Shown here piece after piece: positions 46,374 through 57,885 of a stretch of 64,000 nucleotides of DNA. Numbering within the stretch: position 1 is the first letter of the stretch; every line of letters begins with the position of its first letter. The stretch is from Mermis nigrescens (lineage: Eukaryota > Nematoda > Enoplea > Mermithida > Mermithidae), in NCBI GenBank assembly GCA_036768485.1, contig JAVLUZ010000154.1:7050512-7114511 (forward strand), in the 5' to 3' direction. The notes under the pieces are model-generated. The model had not been told where the DNA came from and did not search any database. It was given only the letters and a program-made list of their open reading frames with translations. The translations under genes were made by a program, and so were the position numbers.

Positions 46374-48690
46374 TTGTTGTTGTTGTTGTAGCAGCATTCA
46401 ATCATTGATCTGTCGAATCCAGCCCAGGAAGCATGTACTTCCACTGGATGTTTCCATAGGTCGATTGCACAAAGATTGGTCGGTTTTGTAGGGCAGTGGA
46501 AAAGATGGTGGATGTCATGTGGCCCATTTCCACAGTCTGGGCGTACATTGTCAATGGTTGGGTCAAGGCGTATCAGATAGGTGTTTGGCATCCGACACCA
46601 TCCTGAGCAAAGTTGAGCTAACACGGTCCTTGTGGCATGTGGAAGCCAAAGTTTGGCCAATGCTACAGGAAGTGGGTAGCCGCCCAGCACCAGGTTTGGT
46701 CTGTAGCCTGCAATTCCATCTGCAACTGTCTTGCTGTGTATATCTTTGAGGGCTCCTTTGTGGTTTGCATTGTCAGCGTTGAGTCGCTCAGTGTATGGGT
46801 CTATGTCAGGTTGGTAGTGTGAAATATCTTTGCGGATATTTCTTGGTGTATGGGCTTGTGTGATCAGGTTGTGGTTCAGATGGTTGGTCAAATTGCATGA
46901 CAGTAGATACTGTCTTGACAACATTTTGTTGTGTTGCTTAATGGGCAGCAATTTAGTTTCAGTTTGCAGATGATCTGCATAGGTAATCAGATGGCAGCCA
47001 GTGATAGTTCTCATAGCTGCATTTTGTGTTGTTTGTAGGGTAGTCCAGTGGGTTGGACGGAGTTGATGGGGTGTCCAGATTGGGGCGGCATAGTTAGCGG
47101 CAGAACGACAAACAGCTTTGTACGTTGTCAGTGGTGTTTCTTTGTCTTTGCCCCATGTACTACCCGCTAGTGACTTCAGTACATTATTGCGTGTACGGAG
47201 GCGGTTGCAAATGTATTTGCATGTGTTGAGAAAGTGAGCATGCTGTCAAACACAACACCCAACAGTTTAGGATTCTTCACTGTTGGAATGTGATGTCCTG
47301 CAACTTGCACATCAAGTTCATTTTTGATTTCTGTCGACCATTAGCTGTTGACTTTTCAGTCAAGAGATTCATGTTTTGACTAGTGAACAACTTGTGTAGG
47401 ACTTTAAGGTAGTCGTTGATTTTGATGCAGAGTTCAGCAACATTGGGACCACTTGCAAGAACTGTGCACTCATCGGCATATGTTACAATGTTGATGCCAT
47501 TTGGTGGCAGTGGGATTTTTGATAGGTAGTGATTGAACAGTGTTGGTGACAGCACACCACCTTGTGGGATGCCTTGTTTGACTTTTCGGGAGTTCGACTT
47601 TTTATTTCTAAATTCAATAAATGACTATTGGCCATGTAGGTAGCTGCATAGCCAGTGTTTTATTGTGTTGGGTAGTGTAGAGACGAGAATGTTTTGCAGT
47701 AGAGTTTTATGGCTAACCGTGTCAAAGGCCTTTGACAGGTCAAGAGCAACAGCAATAGTACAATGGGCTGGTTTCCGTTGGTTAAGGCCATTTTTTATTT
47801 GGTTTGTGATGGCATGAAGAGCTGTTGTGGTGCTGTGCAGTTTCCGAAAGCCATGTTGGTGTGTCAGTGTGTCAGCAGATGCTCATTGAGCAATGGAAGA
47901 ATGAGTGATTCAAGTGTTTTGGCTAACAGCAAGAGCATGGAAATAGGATGGTATGATTTGCTCTGATTTGTTGATTTTCCAGCTTTTGGTAGTGGGATGA
48001 TACGCCCAATTTTGCCAGAATGCTGGGAATGAAGGGAAATGTTAAATGGGTTGGTTAGGTATTTCAAACCGTTTGCACCAATGTTTTTGAGCACAATATT
48101 GGAAATGCCATCAGGGCCTATGGCTTTTGAACTTTTAGATGATTTTATCACTGCAGCTACTTCATTGGTTGTGAACTCGATGTTTCCATTGTTTTTAAGA
48201 GCATGAAAAGCTCAAATTGTAGCGCACCATGTTGGGTCAAGTTTTGATGGGTGTTCAACAAATTGACAATTGAATGTTTTGGCACATTTCTTGGGGTCAT
48301 TTATTTCAGTGCCAGCAAAATCAATTGCAATATTATCATTGCGTATGGTAGGTTTAGATAATGCCTTGATGGTTTTCCAAAGTTTCTTGACACCATGACT
48401 CATGTTGCAATTGTTCAGGTGTTCAGACCATGTTTTCCGTCTGAGTTCATTGACCAATCTCCGTATTTGATTAATTAGCTGATGTATACGGGGGTCTGAA
48501 GGATCAGCTGATCTAACTGCATCACGTTCATTGGCAAGTAATGCAGCAGATGTGGGAAAGTAAGGACAAATTTTAGGAATTCGTCCAGTTGGTATATTAT
48601 GTGTCATTGATTTGCAAATAATTTTCTGGAACATGCGTTCACCATCAGTAGTTATACCTGTTAGCCTGGGGTGCAACGTTATAACATAGC
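46374..48690 (-). pseudogene. 5'-truncated jockey-like non-LTR retrotransposon
   Basis: The minus strand encodes the second half of a LINE ORF2. In order: the linker before RT (KLWKTIKAL, about 48380), RT motifs SSKAIGPDGISN (about 48130) and GRIIPLPKAGKS (about 48000), motif A VALDLSKAFDTV (about 47735), a LSPTLF block (about 47550), and motif C TYADECTVL, where the usual YADD is YADE. Downstream is a C-terminal Cys/His cluster CGNGPHDIHHLFHC with the LWKHPVEV tail typical of jockey/CR1-like elements. The apurinic endonuclease part is missing. In-frame stops near 48212 and 47862 and at least one frameshift near 47840 show it is dead. The 3' end has a (CAA)n tail (46374-46390 on the plus strand as GTT repeats). 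Confidence 0.88.
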
Positions 48691-49500
48691 CTATGTTATA
48701 AGATAGGCAGCTCTTGAATAAAGCATAGGCAGTAGAGCCAAACGCGGTACCTGTGTTGATAGGACCGAGAGTAGGAGCCAGGGGAGGCCTTAGGGAGTGG
48801 TCTTGGTGGTAGGGAGCGGGGCAGGGAGCAGCCCTGGGAAAGAGTGGAGCCATGGAGATGGGGTCCCCCTCCCGCGCCCTAGAAGACCGACCAGTGCCAG
48901 GTGACCAACCGCCGGAATGACATTGTTTATACTTTAAATATTTTGTTTTTCAGGTTTTACTGGAAAAAGCATCTTTCACCTTACTAACTTTACACTACTT
49001 TTCATTTTTGAGTAATTTTACTAACTTTACACTACTTTTCATTTTTTAGTAAAAAAAGTTATAAATAGCCTAAGTAGGAAATGATTTTAGAGTAAGTTTA
49101 TGCCAGGCTAATCAGTGTAGTGAATGTAAATTATATATTTTATTATACATTTTTCATCAAAAATAGCGTAAAAGTTTTGCTTTGATGTTCTGCAGATAGG
49201 GCACGCAAGCAGTTTCACTAATTACCTTTATAAATGTGTGAGAGAAAATCTATATTTATAGTCTAGGTCCATGGCCCGCTGCGCATGTAATCACTCAGGT
49301 GGTGAGCAGGGAGGCCATCACTCTGGACTAAAAGTTCAACCCCAACTTTCAAGCCGTTTTTCTCCAAAAATGCTTTAATTTTTAGTTCGTTTTTTACAGA
49401 TGGTGAAAAGAATGGTAGTTTAATTGGACGGAGCATAATTGTACAGTCTTAACAAGCATTCACTTTCAGCCAATTTCGAAACTTTACAGTACTGTGCGCC
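48691..49500. other. spacer between LINE and F-box genes
   Basis: Plus-strand and minus-strand ORFs are short. The minus-strand ORF start at 48853 extends the LINE frame into non-homologous proline-rich sequence. No other feature seen. Confidence 0.4.
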
Positions 49501-49536
49501 AAAATGTCAAAATGCAACAAATTTGTGTGTAGTAAG

Positions 49537-49800
49537 TCATTGAAAAACAATTGGAAATTGGACACGTGCATAAATTGTAAATTGAATGAACAAAAAATTG
49601 AATTTCAACTGCGAATTTTTAAAATTTTCAACAATTTCCCAAAAAATAATTTGCCGAATGTCCTCATTTGTTTCACCGGCAAATTTGACAGTCAGTTCAG
49701 TTATTCGTTGCATCAAGCGCACAATATGGGTCATTAGTCCAGGGTAATTGCCATTCGACCGGATTCCTTTCAAAATCAGATGACAGGGGTCAAAAACGGG
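49537..49800 (-). CDS. F-box gene A, LRR-like exon (partial model)
   Basis: The minus-strand frame VFDPCHLILKGIRSNGNYPG, then LMTHIVRLMQRITELTVKF, parallels the exon of gene B at 51237-51591 (FFDPERLTLLKI..GYRPG, LLLMILQSMPRLKEVSIEF). Both read like the variable leucine-rich part that follows an F-box, where substrate binding usually resides. The frame closes at 49537. Its 5' boundary is uncertain because upstream of about 49800 the frame is not clearly open, so this copy may be degraded or have another exon. Gene A's F-box exon lies 470 bp upstream at 50271-50564. Confidence 0.5.
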   Translation of the reverse strand, partial: PVFDPCHLILKGIRSNGNYPGLMTHIVRLMQRITELTVKFAGETNEDIRQIIFWEIVENFKNSQLKFNFLFIQFTIYARVQFPIVFQ

Positions 49801-49974
49801 GCGCAGTCTTCAAGTTCATTTAAACTTCTGTGAAAAATCAGTTCTTTTATTGAGAAATGGTTGCAGCCGCTTAGCAAATATCATTGATATTGTGGAGCCA
49901 GAGTCTTTTATTTTTGGGGGATTGGTCCAAAAAAGAGCGCACAATACTGGCATGGTCGGTAAAGACGATTGATC

Positions 49975-50085
49975 CGGCTTTAATAAGAAAGAAGAAAATA
50001 AAAACAATAATAATGATAATAATAATAATAAATAATAATAACAATAATAATAATGATAATAAAAATAATAATAATAACTTAACAT
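49975..50085. repeat. (AAT)n microsatellite
   Basis: AATAATAATGATAATAATAAT repeats between the two exons of F-box gene A. The Tyr/Leu-rich minus-strand ORF here is an artefact. Confidence 0.9.
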
Positions 50086-50270
50086 TTAATGTTATGTACG
50101 AGTATTTACTGAAATAACCCTAAACAAAAGTCGGAATTTATCTTTTTGTTATATAAACGGTCAAAAATTTTCCAGAAAATGTCATTTTTTGTAAACTCCA
50201 AGTAAACCACTCTAAACTCACATTCAAGTTTTAGCATTCCAGGATTTATCTCCTGCAGCAGCTGTAAGAT

Positions 50271-50564
50271 TCAATTGTTGTTTCGCCATTTATAAGGAAA
50301 GACGGTCAATTCAACGACCTTTATATTGTCAAATGGGCAAGCGTCCATTTGGAGACGTTGGCAATTTGCTACTACGATTTCCGGCGCAACCGTAACAGGC
50401 ACACTCAGGCCTTTCAAGTGAAGCATGACGTTTGGGGCGATTGGCCATTGTTGGCCGGTAATTAGTATGGACCATTGAGGGCATACACATTTGCAGACAA
50501 TTCGATCAAAAGGGTTAAGGAAAGAAAAAACGCGTGTTAAAATTTCGGCCGGCATGTGATCCAT
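50271..50564 (-). CDS. F-box protein A, F-box exon
   Basis: A 97-codon minus-strand frame starting MDHMPAEILTRVFSFLNPFD and continuing IVCKCVCPQWSILI. This is a textbook F-box (LPxEIL..VFS.L.P......CKxVCxxW..L) at residues about 4-37, the Skp1-binding module of SCF ubiquitin ligases. After the F-box are short beta-like segments (PNVMLHLKGL, NIKVVELTVFPYKW). It is 45-50 percent similar by eye to F-box protein B at 51904-52203 and shares its upstream leader. ATG choice: first Met, immediately before the F-box as in copy B. Confidence 0.8.
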   Translation of the reverse strand: MDHMPAEILTRVFSFLNPFDRIVCKCVCPQWSILITGQQWPIAPNVMLHLKGLSVPVTVAPEIVVANCQRLQMDACPFDNIKVVELTVFPYKWRNNN

Positions 50565-50589
50565 TTTGAAAAAAGCTCGAGAAATTGCC

Positions 50590-50985
50590 GGCCGGACTGG
50601 ATATTTTTACGCCTTTTTAGTATGAAAACAAGAATCGAAAATGGAATTTTAGAATGAAAAGCATTTGATTATCTATTTCCTGAAAACAATAAAAATATAA
50701 AAACTACTCACCTCCTGAAAATGAAAATATTTAATTTTCTGAAAATGATAACAATTATTCAGGCAAAGAGAAACACTTACCTCTTGAAAATACTCACTTC
50801 CTGAAAACGATAACAATAAAAAGTACTCACCTCCTGAAAATGAAAATATTTAATTTTTCTGAAAATGATAACAATCATTCAGGTGAAGAGAAATACTCAC
50901 CTCCTGAATACAACAAAAAATGTTTTAGATAATTAACTCACCTTTTAGCCTGCTTACCTCAGGCTGCTCTAGGGTTTTTTTAAAT
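50590..50985 (-). promoter_or_regulatory. leader of F-box gene A with repeated splice-site cassettes
   Basis: Upstream of the F-box A ATG (minus strand) the phrase TTTTCAGGAGGTGAGTA or close variants occurs about four to five times (plus-strand CTCACCTCCTGAAAATG at about 50707, 50827, 50895; variants at about 50781 and 50795). Each places a 3' splice site directly against a 5' splice site. The block ends with CTAGAGCAGCCTGAGGTAAG CAGGCT on the minus strand, which is also present in gene B's leader at about 52640. Confidence 0.6.
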
Positions 50986-51236
50986 TTTTATTCTTCAAAA
51001 TCATACAAATTTAAAATGCATGTAATACAAGTAATGTACACAGCAAGTCATTTCGACAACGCGATTGTGAAAACTTTGCATAATTTTGTCACAAATTGCA
51101 CAGTGAATATTCGAATTTTTGTTACTGACAAATTGAACAGTCACCTAAAAACTCATATCAATTAAGTATAAATTATAAATTGTTAGTAGATGTGTGATCA
51201 TTATAATGCGTTTTATCACAAGTTTCCATAATTACA

Positions 51237-51591
51237 TTAAAAACCGATATGAGTATTTCCAGAACCAATAAATTCAATGCTTACCTCTTTCAAACGAGGC
51301 ATAGACTGTAAAATCATCAATAAAAGACCAGGGCGGTATCCAGCCTGACATATTTTGAGGAGGGTGAGTCGCTCCGGGTCAAAAAACGGCACTGTTTGTT
51401 CCAATGAGTTGAATGTTCCCATGCCTAAGGAAAGATTTCTGATTGGATAACGATCAGTAGGGTAGAAATGGATTTTGCAAATATTGACACCGCTCAGCCA
51501 TAAGCTTTTGGCGATTGCGTCGTGGTCCAGAAAGTGACATAAAATAGAAGCCACATCAAATTGCTGACAAGCAAGGGCTAAAAACTTATTT
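51237..51591 (-). CDS. F-box gene B, LRR-like exon
   Basis: After a TATTTACAG acceptor, the minus strand encodes NKFLALACQQFDVASILCHF, continues through CKIHFYPTDRYPIRNLSLG, FFDPERLTLLKICQAGYRPG and MPRLKEVSIEF, and stops at 51237. This looks like irregular leucine-rich repeats following an F-box. It is homologous to the gene A segment at 49537-49800. The connection to the F-box exon at 51904 would need an intervening splice or exon; I did not find a convincing donor there because that exon reads to its own stop. Confidence 0.6.
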
Positions 51592-51903
51592 CTGTAAATA
51601 CAGGTAATTTTCCGATACTACTTGTTTTTATCATCTATTTGAAATATCACACGTAGAAGAGCTCAAATGACTGCTATGTGCACAGCTCTTAGAAGACATC
51701 AGAAAATTCCATTAATCATAGACATAAATTCAACTCTGATAGAGAATCAAAGATATCGATTTATTCTTAAGTGCAAACAATGGAAAATAAATAAAGACAA
51801 AATTACATGGAATTAAAGCGGCAACTACCAAAAATTATAAAATCTTTCAATATACCTCCAATTTTTAAGATTGACGGATTAATCTTATTCAGTATTTTGC
51901 TGA

Positions 51904-52203
51904 TCAGTTGGTTGTTTGATCGTTGATCGACTCCACATGAACATCAACCACGCGCAGGTCCAGTACAGTGTATTCATTGTGTTGTGCTTCAGGCGACCAA
52001 TCGCAAGTCAAAAAACGTTCAGGATCAGAAGACGAACTGATTGATTCAATACATAGCAATACACCTTTGGCAGGCAACCATGTTTGACCAACAATCAGAT
52101 TTTGCCATCGAGAGCACACGCGTTTGCAAATAATTTGCTCAATGGGGTTGACATAGGATAAAACACGAGTCAGAATTTCAATTTCAGGCGGCAAGTTATT
52201 CAT
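51904..52203 (-). CDS. F-box protein B, F-box exon
   Basis: A 99-codon minus-strand frame beginning MNNLPPEIEILTRVLSYVNP, followed by IICKRVCSRWQNLI, a clear F-box with the usual LPxE..., Pro after the second helix, and Cys-Arg-x-Trp end. Then VLLCIESISS and YTVLDLRVVDVHVESI. It presumably binds Skp1; the substrate is unknown. It is a paralogue of protein A in the same orientation about 1.6 kb away, so a tandem duplication. The ORF stops (TGA) before the leucine-rich exon, leaving open whether two short proteins or one spliced protein is made. Confidence 0.8.
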   Translation of the reverse strand: MNNLPPEIEILTRVLSYVNPIEQIICKRVCSRWQNLIVGQTWLPAKGVLLCIESISSSSDPERFLTCDWSPEAQHNEYTVLDLRVVDVHVESINDQTTN

Positions 52204-52214
52204 TTTGTAAAAGT

Positions 52215-52690
52215 TTGAGAAATTGCCGGCTGGCCTGGATTTTTTTTAAATTTTTAATTGGTTTTAGCCATTTTTTAGCAATTTATGCCCTGAAAAGTAT
52301 TCCTCTGAAAAACGATAGAAATATAAAAATGCTTATCTCCTGAAAATGACAAAAATAACTTACCTCCTGAAAATGATAAAATACTCACTTCCTGAAAATG
52401 ATGAAAAATATTTATATACAGAACTACTACTTAAAAAAGGAAAATATTTTAATTTCCGAAGAAAAATGCAAAACTTACCATCTGCAAATAGAAACTTACC
52501 TCCTGAAAAATGTTTATTTATACAAAAGACTTACCATCTGAAATGGTAAAATGCATATGACATGATAGTAATAGTAATAATAATAATAGCATACTCTGAA
52601 AACGTAGGATTCTCAAAAAGACAAAACTTACCTTTCAGCCTGCTTACCTCAGGCTGCTCTAGTATTATTTTTGCAGATTTTATACTTTTT
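52215..52690 (-). promoter_or_regulatory. leader of F-box gene B with repeated splice-site cassettes
   Basis: Just upstream of the ATG, GAGAAATTGCCGGCTGGCCT on the plus strand is conserved with gene A (GAGAAATTGCCGGCCGGACT). Further up, CTTACCTCCTGAAAATG and variants recur at about 52335, 52361, 52385, 52484, 52496 and 52529. Read on the minus strand these are CATTTTCAG-GAG-GTAAG, i.e. juxtaposed acceptor and donor. The AGCCTGCTTACCTCAGGCTGC block at about 52637-52660 is shared with gene A. Confidence 0.6.
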
Positions 52691-52888
52691 TACTTTTTTT
52701 GGCCTATTTTATCCATTTTTTAACGTTTTCTGCCAATTCTTATCATTTTCTATTGGCATAGGCATCGGCATCATCAAATTTGACGCGCATAAACAAAAAC
52801 AAATGAAAAATACATAAAACAAAAAATACATGAAATAAACAAGAAAATACCCTACAGCCCAAAGGCAAAGAAATGCTCAATGAAAAAA

Positions 52889-53325
52889 TTAGTAGCCGTA
52901 TGGCACCGTCATAAAATTTTCACAAATTACACGCTTATTATATATGACCTTATAGTCTTTTGTACACGTTTTAGTGATAACATTCCGTTCATGGTCGCGC
53001 AAAATACGTTTTTCTACAATAGTTTTCACGAAATTATTATTGTACAAACAATATTCAAAGACCATTTGGCGTAACAGCTCAAAATTTACAGATTTTTTGT
53101 TTTCGTAGTTGGAGGCTTATACCCCTAACCTTATTTATTTCGGCAACGTAGTTTGCCGGTGGCGTCAACAACATGATAGCCGTAATTTTTTGGGCCTCCG
53201 CCCACAAATTTGTCAATGTACGCGTTTTCGCCGTACGTTTTTAGTTCGTTCGATCATTTCACCAAGGTAGCATCCTGTCGGCACGGTGTAGGTATCGGTT
53301 GGTGTAGTTAAGTAGATTATAGAGT
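52889..53325 (-). pseudogene. polymerase exon 13: motif C end and C-terminus
   Basis: The first bases complete motif C as D-T-D-S (YMDT|DSIIY), so both motif-C aspartates survive. The text then runs PTGCYLGEM, AYIDKFVGGGPKNYGYHVV, KVRGISL, VNFELLRQMVFEY and KDYKVIYNKRV to TVPYGY and TAA at 52889. Three single-base shifts are needed, near 53248, 53150 and 53105, all of the same sign. The net length therefore stays in phase, which is why no single ORF spans the exon. Confidence 0.78.
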
Positions 53326-53496
53326 CTGAAAATTTGAAAGATAATGAACAAAGGTTGTGTAGAGTCTGAAAATTCCAAGTTAATTAATGCTAAAAAATAA
53401 AATTCTGGGGTGGTCCCTACCCAAATACTTCTATAAAATGTTTAGGTGGGCATTCAGCCCCTGTCATCCCCGCGCATAAAACAACAGGGTACTAAC

Positions 53497-55578
53497 CAGT
53501 GTCCATGTATAGGACGCGGTCGCCCAGCTTCTCCAAGTAAGTGTACAGCTTAAGCCGTGCTTGAGCCGTCACAAAGCTGGCGATGACCGGATTGGTGTTT
53601 TTGAGCGGCATCAGAAATTTGTCATCTGATTGAGTAGGTGACACACGCAATGGATTTGCCAAAAAATCGGATATTCGCAATTTTGCTTTTGTCGTTGAAA
53701 ACGCATTTGTTGAACGCTTCGGGGTCTTTGAAGTATTCGGTATGCGACAAATCATTTCGCTGTCCGAACTACAAAATTTTTAATGTAATAGAATAATATA
53801 TATACAAATGGGTATACCCCTAAGAAACCCTCACAACTTGAATTTTTCACGATTTTTGCCCAAACCCCACACTGTACATATATGAATACAACAAAACAAT
53901 AAAAATATACAACAAAAAACTAAAATATACATTAAAGCAATATCAATAAAAAAAGATAATTAACAAATACTTACTTTGCCCCAAAAGCTATTCAACATTA
54001 ATTTGGCGAGGGCGCGCATGCCCGGATTCTTTTCGATTTTCGTCGGGTCAAGCTTAATTCCCTCCACTGTTTTGTAATTTGCGACATATTTGGCCTTTTC
54101 TTCGTCCGTCACAGCCGAAGATGGGTAGCCGTCTGCCTGCTGTTTAAGGCGCAAAAACGTGTTTATGTACAGAGCAAATAAACCGTTTGATTTGGTTTCC
54201 GGGTCGTACTGTTTGGTATCGGGATAGTGCCACACTTTGTGGACTTCCACCACCTTAAATGCGCAAAAATAAGTAACAATAGTGGTATTTTCAGATAAAT
54301 GTTACTAACAGTCTCGGCCGAAAAGTCCATATGTAAAGTATTCATACTCTCTCAAACTGAAAAATCAAAAAAGTTTTGCATAAAGAAATGTGCAAAAACG
54401 GACGCAAAAGCGCAAAAAAATCATTAAAACACTAATAAAATGCAACTACAGCTAATGGGTTTTTAATTTTGCCTAAAGCGCTGTGTATTTGATGAAGAAA
54501 TTTCTCAACAAAGATATAAAAGAAGGTATTATAGAGTAAAAACGAGTGCTAACCAAAATTTAAAAAAATCATGATTGAATAATACGCTTTGTCTCAAAAT
54601 CAACTTATTATAATCCCATGTTTTAAAAAATTATGCATAAAAAACTTACCCAATACCCTTTTTCCATCGCTTTGTACAGTTCCAGCGAGACCCAGCAGCC
54701 TTCAATTTGGCGTTTGGCGTCAGAGTGGGTGCAGTTATCAATTTCTTCAATGGCGCAAGTGCGGCACAGAGGGAAAAATAGTTTTCCATGTGCGCGGTAG
54801 GGCAGAACAGGGTGGAAGAGACCTTTTGGCGGCAACACGACGCATTTGATAAGGCCCGTGTACGGTTGAGTCGAAATATCAGCAAAATTTTCCGTAATTA
54901 TTTTGGGATGGCTAAGAGAAAAATGCATAAAATATAGAATAACGCATACCACAAAAACGCAATAAAATACAAAAAAATAGGAAGAATAATAGATTATTAC
55001 TATTTTTATTCTGATTTTCAAAATATTACTATTATTTTACGGACGCTAGTATCATTATTATTAGTGCAATGTATTACTATTATTTTACTATTATCCATAC
55101 CGTAGGGGAAAGACGCCCATTTTGCACACGTAAGGATAAAGCGAGCAGACGTCGACGTATTCGATCCGTTCGCCTGCTTGGCACTTATGGTACAATTTGA
55201 TGGCGTTGGTTTGGCCACCAAAAAACGCATCGCGAGGACCAATCGGCTCCCGAATTTCCGTTTTGTCGAAAAAGGCCTTCATGCAGGGTTTCTGAAATAT
55301 ATGTATAATCAATTATAATATCAGCAATTAAATTTTACGCATAATCAGGGTTCTACCCATCCCTCCTCTAGACTCACACATAAAACATTATTATAATTTA
55401 GCTTACTTCCTTCAGTTCGCGTCGTAGGTCGCATTCCAACTTTTCTACAACCGTGTATCCACGTGAGCAGAGATCGTTTATTCGGGCAATTGTTCGCTGA
55501 TATGCTTCATCAGCGGACAGGTTTTGGTCGAGAGTGGCGTCAGTTCGTTTAGGAATGCATTTGGGGCAGCCGTGCCAC
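53497..55578 (-). pseudogene. polymerase exons 8-12: palm and fingers
   Basis: Exon 8 (55578-55407) completes FHGCWWHGCPKC. Exon 9 (55291-55101) has motif A as YVDVCSLYPYV. Exon 10 (54911-54650) has HPKIITENFADI and LIKCVVLPPKGLFHPVLPY. Exon 11 (54253-53975) has motif B, ALAKLMLNSFWGK. Exon 12 (53768-53497) starts FGQRNDLSHTEYF and ends with the first half of motif C (RVLYMDT). Exon 12 is 272 nt where 271 (mod 3) is expected, and its frame breaks near 53625 between IACVTYSI and DDKFLMPL. Exon 8 has no in-frame Met and is easily missed. Confidence 0.85.
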
Positions 55579-55973
55579 CTAACACATCATAGAAATCAGT
55601 CTTTATGATTAGTAAATACGTAAAATCTGACAGAAAAACCTGTGGCACATTAACAGCATAAAACATTACAAGAAAACCGATTTTTGTGCAATATTAGCAT
55701 ATCATTAAATTGCATAAATCAAACCAGAAAATGCGTAATATGTCAAGCACAATGAGAATCGCATAAAAGACCCTTAAAAATATATTCACATATACAATTT
55801 ACCATAAAATCATAAGACAGAAAATGCGTAAAAAAACACAATGGTAATCATATAAATAACCCCCAAAATGGATTTTTATGTAATACTTACCAGCACATAA
55901 TAGAAATAAGTATTTAAAATGCATAATACAAACAAATGATGCCCCACAAATTGATTTTTATGCAAAGACTTAC

Positions 55974-57754
55974 CAGCATCCGTGGAATTCGTAGATGGTG
56001 CCGTCATGAAAGCCGTCAACCCTGTATGGCCCAATTTGCACCTCAACGCCGTTCAGTTTGTGCCTGATTGGTATTTTTTCCGATTCGGCGATCCATTTCA
56101 GCCATTTCAGGCCTACTATGGACTGTTTTTCCTTATTACGGTAGCCGCCTTGCGGAATGATACCAATTGCGTTTTCAGTGAGGAAGTTTTGCCGGAATAC
56201 GTAGTTGCAGGCGGAGGCAATAGTCAGGCTTGTGAGGAACGGGTCGACATTTGTTTCCGCCATGAAAATATCACGAAAGTTCAAGGCGCATTTGGACAGG
56301 ATATGTACATCGCTTTTGCAGTACGTCAGTAGTTCATGCTGAAAATTGAACACGCGGCCGGATTCAGTCTCAGCTGCGTGCCTTAAAAATCGAATTTAAA
56401 CCTGAAATTTCAAAATATAATAAAATCTGCACATGCATGTATCATATGCGCAGGGATACCCCATACTCCTCTAGACTGCATATACATAATAAGGCCAGGA
56501 GTGCCCCAAACTCCTCTAGATTACATTGTGGTAACAGTAACTCCTATTCCACTAGACTGCACATAAACTACATTTTCATTTTACTCACCATTTCAAAAAA
56601 TCAGCGCGTGCTTCTTCCTTCATTTGGTTTGGACCATAAAATTTGGCTGCCGGTAATAGGCCGATGTATTGTTGATTTTCTTTAGTGTTGAAGAAGTGCG
56701 GAAAGTAGCCCTTTTTGAGCTCCTGCTCATTGAAGGTTTTTGGGAAAGCGCTCAAGGGCATCGGCAGAAAGTTGAGGGTGTCAATGACATGCACGTTAGC
56801 AGCTTCCACCATGAGGATTTCCAATCCTGGTATAACAAATAAAAATAAATCATTCTAGCATATAAGCACAGCATGGGTATTTCTGGGGGAAGAGGTGAAA
56901 CAAAAATTTTTCAAAAATCTACTTTTAGGCTTAAAAAATTGTATACATGCCATAATCTTTTTGTCGTTTCTAATTATGCTATTAGAAGAACAAATATTCC
57001 AAAAATTATGAAAAACAGATATAGTCAAAAAATTAGTAAATATCGTAAAGCGCCTATAACTTGACACTAAAATAAATAAACAACGCTTAAAAAACACCTT
57101 TTCTTCAATTTTTTAATCAAGTGGGGTATCTGACCATGGGTGTGGAGGTTTGCATCTACAGAATACGACAGACTCCTAAAAAATCGATAGACACCCAAAA
57201 TGAATTTTTGGCATGTTTTTTTGGGGTTTTTCCGGTTTTACACCCCCACTTACCCAGAGTTTTGCTGTATCCCCTCAGATCATGTACACATCCATTGAAT
57301 CAAATAGATAATGATAAAAATATAATTATAATAACTATCATTTACAAACAAAAATTCAAGGAATTTGCTTACCCCTTGTGACGACTTTTGGCACAATGGT
57401 TCGCTGCTCATGCAAATACTCCAACAGGAATTGGGCGTCAAAGCTGCGTGCATTATGTGCAAGGGCCGTGGCGCCGCGGTTTTCTTCCAAAAACAGCCAT
57501 TTGCCGAACGCATTAAGCGTATTGTTGCCCAAAAAAATGTGCCAATTTTTGCCGCCGCAATTGTTGCATGTGCCCAGCTCCTTATTACGGCATTGGTCGC
57601 ACAGGCGGTATGCGACACAGCAATTAGGCACGTGCTTGTATTCGGGCCCATTATCAGTTTGATGTAATTCTTCATCCTGTCGAGTTTCAAAATCGAAAAA
57701 GATGAAGATGGGTTTTCGCCTTTTCTTTTTGTTGTCGTCATTTTGGTATATGGG
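55974..57754 (-). pseudogene. polymerase exons 5-7: 3'-5' exonuclease domain
   Basis: Exon 5 (57754-57373), after a TTTCAG acceptor, carries Exo I (IFIFFDFETRQDE) and Exo II (ALAHNARSFDAQFLLEYL). Exon 6 (56826-56589) carries HVIDTLNFLPMPLSAFPKTF. Exon 7 (56381-55974) carries Exo III (LLTYCKSDVHIL) and ends in the conserved FHGC-W. The catalytic acidic residues (Asp and Glu of Exo I, Asp of Exo II, Tyr and Asp of Exo III) are all present, and no frameshift is seen in these three exons. Phases 1, 2, 2 join cleanly. Confidence 0.85.
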
Positions 57755-57885
57755 CTGAAATAAAACGTGAAAAAAATTATGAAAACTTTATATAGATCAA
57801 ATGACTATCATATGCATTAACACCATAAACACATAGGGACCCTTCCACTCTCCAAACATGTTGCTAATTAAGATAAAAATTTTAC

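Noticed and set aside
46519..46822. plus-strand ORFs in the LINE region
   Set aside because: Antisense to the C-terminal part of the retrotransposon ORF.
55982..57667. plus-strand ORFs of 80-116 codons
   Set aside because: Antisense shadows of the polymerase exonuclease exons, which carry the conserved motifs on the minus strand.
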